A DNA stretch of 55,003 nucleotides from an uncultured Sphingomonas sp. (GTDB taxonomy: Bacteria; Pseudomonadota; Alphaproteobacteria; Sphingomonadales; Sphingomonadaceae): positions 1 to 55,003 of the forward strand of contig NZ_CALMPA010000026.1 in NCBI RefSeq assembly GCF_937871615.1, written 5' to 3'. The position numbers were made by a program, and so were the translations under genes. Shown piece after piece: positions 34,482-41,005 of the stretch (position 1 is the first letter of the stretch; the number at the start of each line of letters is the position of its first letter). The notes beneath the pieces are model-generated. The model saw only the letters and a list, made by a program, of their open reading frames with translations. It searched no databases and was not told where the DNA came from.

Positions 34482-35408
34482 GTGAAGGATCTGAACGACC
34501 TCTATTACTTCGTCCAGATCGTGGATCATGGGGGTTTTGCTCCCGCCGCCCGCGCGACCGGCCTTCAGAAGTCAAAGCTCAGCAGGCGGATCGGGGGGCT
34601 GGAGGACCGGCTCGGTGTTCGTCTGCTCAACCGCTCTTCGCGCCGCTTCTCCGTTACCGAGGTTGGCCAGGAGTTCTATCGTCACTGCGTCGCCATGCTG
34701 GTCGAGGCCGACGCGGCCGAGCGGGCCATCGCCGAACTTCAGGCTGAGCCGCGTGGAGTGATCAGAATGGCCTGCCCGGTTGGCCTTCTGCAATTCCAGT
34801 TCAGCGGCTTGATCGCCCGCTTCGTGAAGGCGAACCCGGCTGTCGAGGTGCATCTCAAGACCTTCAATCGGCCCGTCGACGTGATTGCGGAAGGGTTCGA
34901 TCTCGCGATCCGCGTCCGCTTCCCACCCCTCGACGATACCGGCCTGGTCATGCGTAAACTTGACGACAGCCGGCAATGCCTGGTCGCAAGCCCCGAACTT
35001 GTCTCAGGCCCCGTCAAATCGCCGGTTGACCTGAACGCCTTTCCCAGCCTCGATCTAGGCCCGGCGCGATCCGATTATCGATGGGAACTTGAAAGTGCCG
35101 ATGGCCAGAAGGCAAGCGTTCCGTACTCACCGCGCATCGTCACCGACGATATGGCGACGTTGCGCGCAGCCGCGATCGAAGGGCTGGGGATCGTACAACT
35201 CCCGACTTTGCTGATCTGGCCGGATATCCAGGCAGGGCGCCTGGTTCACATACTGCCGGATTGGCGACCGCCGGCTGGCATCGTGCACGCAGTATTTCCG
35301 TCACGCCGGGGGCTCCTGCCTTCGGTTCGGGCGCTTCTGGATTTCTTCGTCCGGGAATGCGCGCTTCAACGGAGCACTGCCGACACTGTCCTGCGAGCCC
35401 ACGTGTGA
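34482..35408 (+). CDS. LysR-family transcriptional regulator
   Basis: The 308-residue protein starts at GTG 34482. The N-terminal HTH is LNDLYYFVQIVDHGGFAPAARATGLQKSKLSRRIGGLEDRLGVRLL. The effector-binding part follows (RMACPVGLLQFQFS, VEVHLKTFN, DLAIRVRFPPLDDT). The divergent arrangement with pirin 2 and the palindrome at its start suggest control of the pirin/quinone unit. Its last codons run into the terminal repeat of copy B: the stop TGA 35406-35408 is formed by the element's TGTGAATCGG. The natural end may therefore have been altered. Confidence 0.88.
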   Translation: MKDLNDLYYFVQIVDHGGFAPAARATGLQKSKLSRRIGGLEDRLGVRLLNRSSRRFSVTEVGQEFYRHCVAMLVEADAAERAIAELQAEPRGVIRMACPVGLLQFQFSGLIARFVKANPAVEVHLKTFNRPVDVIAEGFDLAIRVRFPPLDDTGLVMRKLDDSRQCLVASPELVSGPVKSPVDLNAFPSLDLGPARSDYRWELESADGQKASVPYSPRIVTDDMATLRAAAIEGLGIVQLPTLLIWPDIQAGRLVHILPDWRPPAGIVHAVFPSRRGLLPSVRALLDFFVRECALQRSTADTVLRAHV

Positions 35409-35495
35409 ATCGGATCCCAATCTTGACCCGCAACGATCATTGAATTCGATAGACTATTCGTGCCGATCGGCGCCCAATCTCGAAGCCGATTCACA
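35404..35495 (+). repeat. 92-bp inverted-repeat element, copy B
   Basis: It begins TGTGAATCGG (35404) and ends CCGATTCACA (35495). It supplies the LysR stop codon on its left and cuts the integrase gene on its right. It is oriented opposite to copy A, so A and B flank the conjugation remnant plus cargo (29345-35495) as inverted copies. Confidence 0.78.
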
Positions 35496-36255
35496 AGCAG
35501 GCGAACGATCGCCAACCCGACCGGATGCCCGACCGGATGCCCGACCGGCTCGAACTCCCTAAGCGCCTGGTTCAACTCAAAAATTTCGGCCCGGCTCAAG
35601 CGGCGCGTCTTTTTCTGGTCGGGGAATTTGCGTACGCCGGTTGCCGGATTGCTCTCGATCAAACCGTGCCGCATCGCATGCGCGAAGATGCTGTGCAGGG
35701 TTGTCACCGAGCGCGAGGCCGCGCCCTTACCGCCAGCGGTCGCGCGCCCGCGACCTTCGCCACGCGGCTTCGCGGTCTTCCCGGCGGCAATATCGGTCTG
35801 CATCTTCTCGATGTCCGCCAAAATCAGCGCGGCGACGAATCGGCTGCCGAGCAGGGGCCGGATGTGCGTCTCGACGCGGCTGCGATCCATATAGAGCGTC
35901 GATGCTTTGATGGGCTGACGCTTCCGACCCAGCAGCCGGCCGGCTTCGGCCTCAGTCAGATACCAGTCGCACACGGCGCCCACGGTCAGGCCATTTTGGA
36001 CGCCTGTTTGATGTCGGCGGGATCCTCGCCCTTGGCGATCTGCCCAAGCTTGATCCGGGCATCGTCCCGCGCCTGCTCGAGAGTCACCACGCCGTAGCGC
36101 CCTATGACCAAACGCCGCTTTCCGCGTTCGGCATTGCGATATTGAAGGACGAAGGATTTCGTGCCGGCGCCCTCGACCTTACATCCGAAGCCACGCAGCT
36201 CTCCGTCCCAGAGGAAGACCGCCCGCCCTTTCACTGGCGCACAGACATCGATCAT
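35496..36255 (-). pseudogene. tyrosine integrase, frameshifted and cut by element B
   Basis: Two minus-strand frames make up the N-terminal half of a DUF4102 tyrosine integrase. The first frame has RLTKRMIDV, FLWDGELRGFGCKVEG, RYGVVTLEQARDDARIKLGQIAKGEDPAD and the end QASKMA. It stops at TGA near 35988. One extra base there would restore the continuation into the second frame, GAVCDWYLTEAEAGRLLG, MDRSRVETHIRPLLGSRF and SIFAHAMRHGLIESNPATGVRKF. Homology ends at LAIVRLL, at the edge of element B. The catalytic R-H-R-Y domain is gone. A 12-base tandem duplication also adds GHPV units. Start ATG 36255 is provisional; the true N-terminus may be a few codons upstream. The integrase is inactive. Confidence 0.82.
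35519..35548. repeat. 12-bp tandem repeat inside the integrase remnant
   Basis: GACCGGATGCCC is repeated twice in full and once partly (GACCGG). In the integrase frame it encodes repeated PVGH units (PVGHPVGHPVG). It is a local slippage duplication in a decaying gene. Confidence 0.75.
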
Positions 36256-36500
36256 GCGCTTCGTCAAACGTCTCGGTTCAACTATCCTGGTCTCCAATAC
36301 GTCCGCCACATCTGCTACCGGTCTCGAAATTCGTGGGCAATCTGGAACATGCAAATCCAATTCGCATCCATCCGAAATCGAATGGACGGCTACAATCGGA
36401 TATATAAAGGATGGCCACAATTATAGTAAACAAATGATTTTATTATATTATTTTGCACTCGGATACGAACGACCGTCGACGAAAAAGAGGCTGCTCCGCG
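36256..36500. other. AT-rich region between integrase remnant and att site
   Basis: This 245-bp stretch has unusually AT-rich parts (about 36415-36465, with a TTTATTATATTATTTT run) compared with the rest of the window. No gene is supported. It separates the integrase start from the tRNA fragment, the normal place for integrase arm-binding and attP sites. Confidence 0.5.
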
Positions 36501-36545
36501 TTGGTAAGGCTGAGGTCGTGAGTTCAATCCTCACCGGCAGCACCA
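36501..36545 (+). tRNA. 3' fragment of a tRNA-Thr(GGT) gene, probable attachment site
   Basis: The sequence begins in an anticodon loop TTGGTAA (anticodon GGT). It continues with the anticodon-stem 3' strand, a variable loop AGGTC, a T arm of GTGAG-TTCAATC-CTCAC, and the acceptor 3' strand CGGCAGC, discriminator A and CCA. The 5' half of the tRNA is absent: the bases before the anticodon loop do not pair with GGCTG. A tRNA 3' part next to an integrase remnant is the usual att scar of an integrative element. The intact tRNA copy should lie at the other end of the element, outside the window. Confidence 0.8.
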
Positions 36546-36604
36546 TTCCCCCCAGATATCAGCGACGAACCGCCCCTTCTGGGGACGCGAAGGTGGATGC
36601 GAAG

Positions 36605-36691
36605 TGTGTATCGGACTCCACCCTCCTAACGATCGTTGAATTCGAGGGGTTATTCGTGCCGATCGGTGTCCAGCGCTGAGGCCGATTCACA
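36605..36691 (+). repeat. 87-bp inverted-repeat element, copy C
   Basis: It begins TGTGTATCGG and ends CCGATTCACA and shares the inner TTGAATTCG and TGCCGATCGG blocks with copies A and B. It has about 5 bases fewer. It is located 59 bases past the tRNA fragment, on what should be the chromosomal side of the att site. The surrounding stretch 36546-36793 holds no gene. Confidence 0.72.
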
Positions 36692-36793
36692 CCTGGCATC
36701 CTTCGCAATCCCGGTCGTTCGACCAGAGCCTGGCCATTCCCAATGGCCGCGGTAGGTTTGTTCGTGTAGCGACCAGTTCTTGAACCGGAATAA

Positions 36794-37723
36794 TCAGTCC
36801 ATGGCCGTGTTTTTCGAAAGCACGGCCCTGGCTTCCTCTAAAAAGGCGGATACCAATCGCGACCCGCGCCGATTGACGGATGTGACGAAGGCATATTGGT
36901 GCGTGATCGATGGCAAGAAAGTGCGCATCACCAAACCGTCGCGGACATAGCTTCGAGCAAGCAGCCGATTGACGAGCGCGATCCCCACGCCGCGCGCAGC
37001 AAGCGCACAAGCTGAACCGTGGGTGTGCGTCTCCACCGCCACCATCGGGTACAGGTTATAGCCGGCGAACGCCTGATCGACCTGGATGCGCCATTGCCGC
37101 CCCGAACCGAGCAGGATCAGCGGCTCGTCGCGCAGCAGATCCGGCGTCAGCGCCTCATGCGCCGCAAGCGGGTGGTGCGCGGGCAACACGCACGCCGAAT
37201 CGCTTGATACCAGCGGTTCGCAATGCATATCGTCGCCCGCAATGGGCATCTTCATGAAGCCGCAATCGACGACGCGGGTGGCGATCATCGCCCGGCTCGT
37301 CTCCAGGCTGCGCGTATCGAGGTTGAAGCGAACGCCGGGGTGTTTTTGCAGGAAATTGGCGACGATCATCGGCAGCACGCCTTCGGAAAAGCTGGGCGGT
37401 GCGACGACGCTCAACTCGCCTGCGGCCGAATTGGCAATATCGGCGGCGAGGTTCGACACGCGCTGCAACCCGGCCAGCGCGAACTCGATTTCCTCCGCGA
37501 GCAGCCGGCCGTCCTTCGTCGGCACCAATTTGCCACGATCGCGGTAGAAAAGATCGAAGCCGATCGCGCGCTCAAGCTGCGCCAGCGTGCGGCTGACCCC
37601 CGGCTGGGTCATGCCGAGATTGGCAGCGGCAGCGGTGGCCGAGCCAGTCCGCATCACTTCCGCCAGCGTTTCGAGCGCACGCACCCCCAGCGTAGCGAGT
37701 GGCCGGCGCTCCTCCGGCCTCAT
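36794..37723 (-). CDS. LysR-family transcriptional regulator
   Basis: The 309-residue regulator has an N-terminal HTH (LETLAEVMRTGSATAAAANLGMTQPGVSRTLAQLERAIG) and a LysR-substrate domain from VVAPPSFSEGVLP to RRGSRLVSAFLEE. It starts at ATG 37723, 3 bases beyond the CocE stop, so it is the last gene of the receptor-carrier-hydrolase unit. It probably senses the substrate or product of that unit. The family usually autoregulates, but no operator was found. Confidence 0.9.
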   Translation of the reverse strand: MRPEERRPLATLGVRALETLAEVMRTGSATAAAANLGMTQPGVSRTLAQLERAIGFDLFYRDRGKLVPTKDGRLLAEEIEFALAGLQRVSNLAADIANSAAGELSVVAPPSFSEGVLPMIVANFLQKHPGVRFNLDTRSLETSRAMIATRVVDCGFMKMPIAGDDMHCEPLVSSDSACVLPAHHPLAAHEALTPDLLRDEPLILLGSGRQWRIQVDQAFAGYNLYPMVAVETHTHGSACALAARGVGIALVNRLLARSYVRDGLVMRTFLPSITHQYAFVTSVNRRGSRLVSAFLEEARAVLSKNTAMD

Positions 37724-37726
37724 CGC

Positions 37727-39580
37727 TCACCCCTCCGCGTCGGGCATGATCGGCAGGACGATGCGAGACGGATAATTGCGATCGACGTAGATGCTGTTGC
37801 GCGCGATCTGCGCCGGCGCGTCAGGCACGCGCCAGTCGCTGTTCGGATTGACGTCGAAATGCGGAAAGTTGCTGCTCGACACCTCGACGCGAATGCGATG
37901 ACCGGCGCGGAACAGGTTACTGGTCGGAAACGCGCGGATGGTGACGGCATGGACCTTCCCGGGCTCCAACGGCTGCGGATGTTCGAACGAATTGCGGAAA
38001 CGCGCGCGCAGAATGCCATGTGCGAGGTTGAGCGCATAGCCCTCAGGATAATCCTCGTTCGCCGGATAGACGTCGACCAGCTTGATCGTGAAATCGGTAT
38101 CCACAGCGGTTGAGCTGACGTGAAGATGCGCGACGATACTGCCCGTCACCTCCGTATCGCGCGCCAGCGGCGCGGTTTCGAAAACCAGTACATCTTCACG
38201 CGCAGCGAGCGCGCGGCCGGGATGGCGCGCGCCGAACAGTTCGGGCGTCTCGCGCTGGTCGTATCCGCCGGCGAACATCACCGGCGCGCCGGACGCGATC
38301 GCGCCGCCGATCGTCGGCACTGGATCGGCTGGATCGAAATCATAGCAGAGCGGCGGCGCACCGACGTCCGGCGGCACCATGCGCAAGATGCCATCTCGAT
38401 GCATGAACATCGCCACGTCGCGCGCGCGCGCCGGCGGCCATTCTTGTTCATCGCGCCAGCGGCCGCCATGGTCGAGCCGCCCCTCCGGCGTGCGCCGTCC
38501 GCTGCCGCCGCCCATCACGAAGATGCGGACCGGCGCGGGCAGATGCTCGGGCGCATCCGCGCGGCCCAGCATATGCCGGTCGAACCAGTCGCGCCTAAGC
38601 GTGAAATAATCCGGCCCGGCATTCCCATCGAGCGTCGCTGCGGCGCCGAAATCCGCGTCGCCCGAATAGGTTACCGATCGCTGGCCATGGGTCCACGGCC
38701 CGAGCACGAGCTTGATCGGCCCGCGCTTGGTCGGCGCGAGCCCGGTGAAATTGTCGATCGCGGTCTGCGAATAGGGATCGTACCAGCTCGACATGTGCAC
38801 CGCCGGCACGTCGGCATAATCATCGTAGCTGTCGAGCGCATAGATGCCGCGCTGCTTCCAGAAATCGGTCAGCCGGTCATTGTCCCACTGCTCGACGATA
38901 TAGGCTTCATATTCGGGCGCGGCGGTCAGCGGCGAATGGCCGATGCGCCAGCGGCGGCTGATCCATTCCTCGATCGTCTCGCGCTCCAGCGCCGCGCGCC
39001 GCGCCGGATCGGCGGCGGTTTCGGGGGACTGCAATGCGTGTTTGCGCGCCCAGGTGAGCTGTTTCAGCTCGAACGCTCCGCCCTGCCGCGCGCCGCCGTG
39101 ATAGGCGCTCGAAAAGCCCCCGGAATCGAGGAACATCGCCGCCAGCCCCGGCGGATCGAGGCAAGCCAGCGCGTTCTGGACATGCGCGCCATAGGACAGG
39201 CCGAGCGTACCGATACGCCCGTCGCACCACGGCTGGGCGAGCAGCCATTCCAATGTATCCGCCCCGTCCTCCGCCTCGCGGAGATATTTGGTGAACACGC
39301 CTTCCGAGCGGAAGCGGCCACGGCAATCCTGCAACACGAAGGCATAGCCCGCCTGTGCGAACCAGCGCGCAATCTCCGGCTTGGAGCGCGTCTCGCGGCT
39401 GTCGGCGGTGAAATCGCCGTGGTTGGTGCCGCGCTTGTCATAAGGCGTGCGCTCCAGCAGCACCGGGAACGGCCCCTCCCCCTCTGGCAGATAGATGTCC
39501 GTCGCCAGATGCACGCCGTCGCGCATCGCCACCATGCGATCGCCCAGTTCGCGGGCGCGCGGAATCGCCGTCATCGTCAA
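37727..39580 (-). CDS. CocE/NonD-type X-Pro dipeptidyl-peptidase-like hydrolase
   Basis: The 617-residue protein has the serine-hydrolase elbow GTLGLSYGA, the acid in SSWYDPYS and the His in LGPWTHGQ. The C-terminal jelly-roll domain with GSIVAHLHVSSTAVDTDFTIKLVDVYP completes the family layout (PF02129 plus PF08530). No signal peptide is visible, so it acts in the cytoplasm on a compound brought in by the carrier. The start overlaps the carrier stop by 4 bases. Substrates in the family are esters and N-terminal dipeptides; which one is unknown. Confidence 0.9.
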   Translation of the reverse strand: MTMTAIPRARELGDRMVAMRDGVHLATDIYLPEGEGPFPVLLERTPYDKRGTNHGDFTADSRETRSKPEIARWFAQAGYAFVLQDCRGRFRSEGVFTKYLREAEDGADTLEWLLAQPWCDGRIGTLGLSYGAHVQNALACLDPPGLAAMFLDSGGFSSAYHGGARQGGAFELKQLTWARKHALQSPETAADPARRAALERETIEEWISRRWRIGHSPLTAAPEYEAYIVEQWDNDRLTDFWKQRGIYALDSYDDYADVPAVHMSSWYDPYSQTAIDNFTGLAPTKRGPIKLVLGPWTHGQRSVTYSGDADFGAAATLDGNAGPDYFTLRRDWFDRHMLGRADAPEHLPAPVRIFVMGGGSGRRTPEGRLDHGGRWRDEQEWPPARARDVAMFMHRDGILRMVPPDVGAPPLCYDFDPADPVPTIGGAIASGAPVMFAGGYDQRETPELFGARHPGRALAAREDVLVFETAPLARDTEVTGSIVAHLHVSSTAVDTDFTIKLVDVYPANEDYPEGYALNLAHGILRARFRNSFEHPQPLEPGKVHAVTIRAFPTSNLFRAGHRIRVEVSSSNFPHFDVNPNSDWRVPDAPAQIARNSIYVDRNYPSRIVLPIMPDAEG

Positions 39581-40977
39581 TATCCGATCAGCACGGCGAT
39601 CATCAGCGCCACGACCGAGAGCAGGGCCAGCAGCGCGAACAGCGGCGCCGCGAAACGGAACCAGCGGTTATACGGAATACCCGCCGCCGCGAGATAGGCG
39701 AGCAACATGCCCGAGGTCGGCGCGAGCATGTTGACCAGCCCGTTGCCGAGCAGGAACGCAAGCACCGTCGTCTGCCCCGACACGCCCGCCGACGCGGCGA
39801 TCGGGCCAAGCACCGGAATGCTGAGCGCCGCCTTGGCGGAGGTCGATGGGATGAGCAGCGTGAGGATCATCTCCACGCCCATCACGATCGGCGCGACGAT
39901 CACCGGCGACATGCCGTGGATACCCGACGACACCGCTTCGATGATCGTATCGAGGATCTGGCCGTCACGCAGGATCACCTCCACCGCGCGGCCCATGCCC
40001 ACCAACAGCGCGGCGAGCATCATCGCCTTCATCCCATCGACGAATAGCGCGACGCCGGCCCGCGCCGAAAGCCGCGCGGCGACCGACATCACGGCGGCGG
40101 CGGTGATGAACAATGCGGTGAACTCGCCATCGTGCCAGCCGAACTTGAGCGACCCCACCACCAGCGCCACCAGCGTCGCGCCCGCGATCAGCAGGATCGA
40201 CAGATGCCGCGAGGACAGCCGCTCATGCTCGATCGGTGCGGGCGTCGAAACCACGCGCGCCTCTCGCAACACATAGAGCATCGCGATCGTCAGGAAGCTG
40301 ACCCAGATGGCAAGCCGGAACCCCAGCCCGCTGAACACCGGCACGTTGACGATCGGCTGCGCGATCAGCAACGCCACGGGGCTCGTCACCGAGGCGAGAT
40401 ATCCCACCTTCGCCGCGAGTGTCAGCAGCGCGAAGCCGAACATCGGGCTGCGCCCCATTCGCTCCGCCAGCGCGATCATGACGGGGATGAGCAGCAGATA
40501 TTCGGAAATCATCCCGAGGAAGGTGCTGCCCGCGGAGAAGGCGAGCATCAGCACCGGCACGAGGATCACCATCCGCCCACGACTGACGCCGATCAGCCGC
40601 TGGATGCCCGCGTCAAGCGCGCCGGTGGAGCGCATCACGCCAAACATCCCGCCGAGCGCGAGGATCATGAAGATCAGCGGCGCGGATTTCTTCAGCCCCG
40701 CCGGGATCGAGGTGGCGAGCGCAACCGGGCTGACCGGCCGCGCCTCGCCTTCGCGGGGCTTTCCCGGCAGCAGACTGTCGAGCCCCACCGGCTTGGGGAG
40801 CCCCTGATAGGTGCCCGCGATCACCGGCGCGTTTTCCTTGTCGGAAACGCGTTGATGCTCGCCCGAGGGAATGATCCAGGTCAGCGCGATCGCGAGGATC
40901 ATCGCCGCCAGCATCATCAGCACCGGATCGAGCGATCCGTGATGCCTGCCCTGCCCGCCTGCCGCCGGTCCCGTCAT
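39577..40977 (-). CDS. YfcC/DcuC-family membrane carrier
   Basis: The 466-residue protein has about twelve membrane segments. The early segment VLMMLAAMILAIALTWIIPSGE is typical of YfcC proteins (PF03606), as are GMISEYLLLIPVMIALAERMGRSPM, the polar SVTSPVALLIAQPI and the conserved terminal LLGNGLVNMLAPTSGMLLAYLA. YfcC-type carriers transport dicarboxylates, amino acids or dipeptides. It lies between the TonB receptor and a hydrolase that may act on the imported compound. It overlaps the hydrolase gene by 4 bases. Confidence 0.88.
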   Translation of the reverse strand: MTGPAAGGQGRHHGSLDPVLMMLAAMILAIALTWIIPSGEHQRVSDKENAPVIAGTYQGLPKPVGLDSLLPGKPREGEARPVSPVALATSIPAGLKKSAPLIFMILALGGMFGVMRSTGALDAGIQRLIGVSRGRMVILVPVLMLAFSAGSTFLGMISEYLLLIPVMIALAERMGRSPMFGFALLTLAAKVGYLASVTSPVALLIAQPIVNVPVFSGLGFRLAIWVSFLTIAMLYVLREARVVSTPAPIEHERLSSRHLSILLIAGATLVALVVGSLKFGWHDGEFTALFITAAAVMSVAARLSARAGVALFVDGMKAMMLAALLVGMGRAVEVILRDGQILDTIIEAVSSGIHGMSPVIVAPIVMGVEMILTLLIPSTSAKAALSIPVLGPIAASAGVSGQTTVLAFLLGNGLVNMLAPTSGMLLAYLAAAGIPYNRWFRFAAPLFALLALLSVVALMIAVLIGY

Positions 40978-41005
40978 CGTATCAGCGCCCCGCTGCCGTT
41001 CTCGC

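Noticed and set aside
38120-39697. Plus-strand open frame of 525 codons opposite the CocE hydrolase
   Set aside because: The opposite strand has a complete hydrolase with catalytic motifs; this frame has only composition-driven Arg/Ala content.
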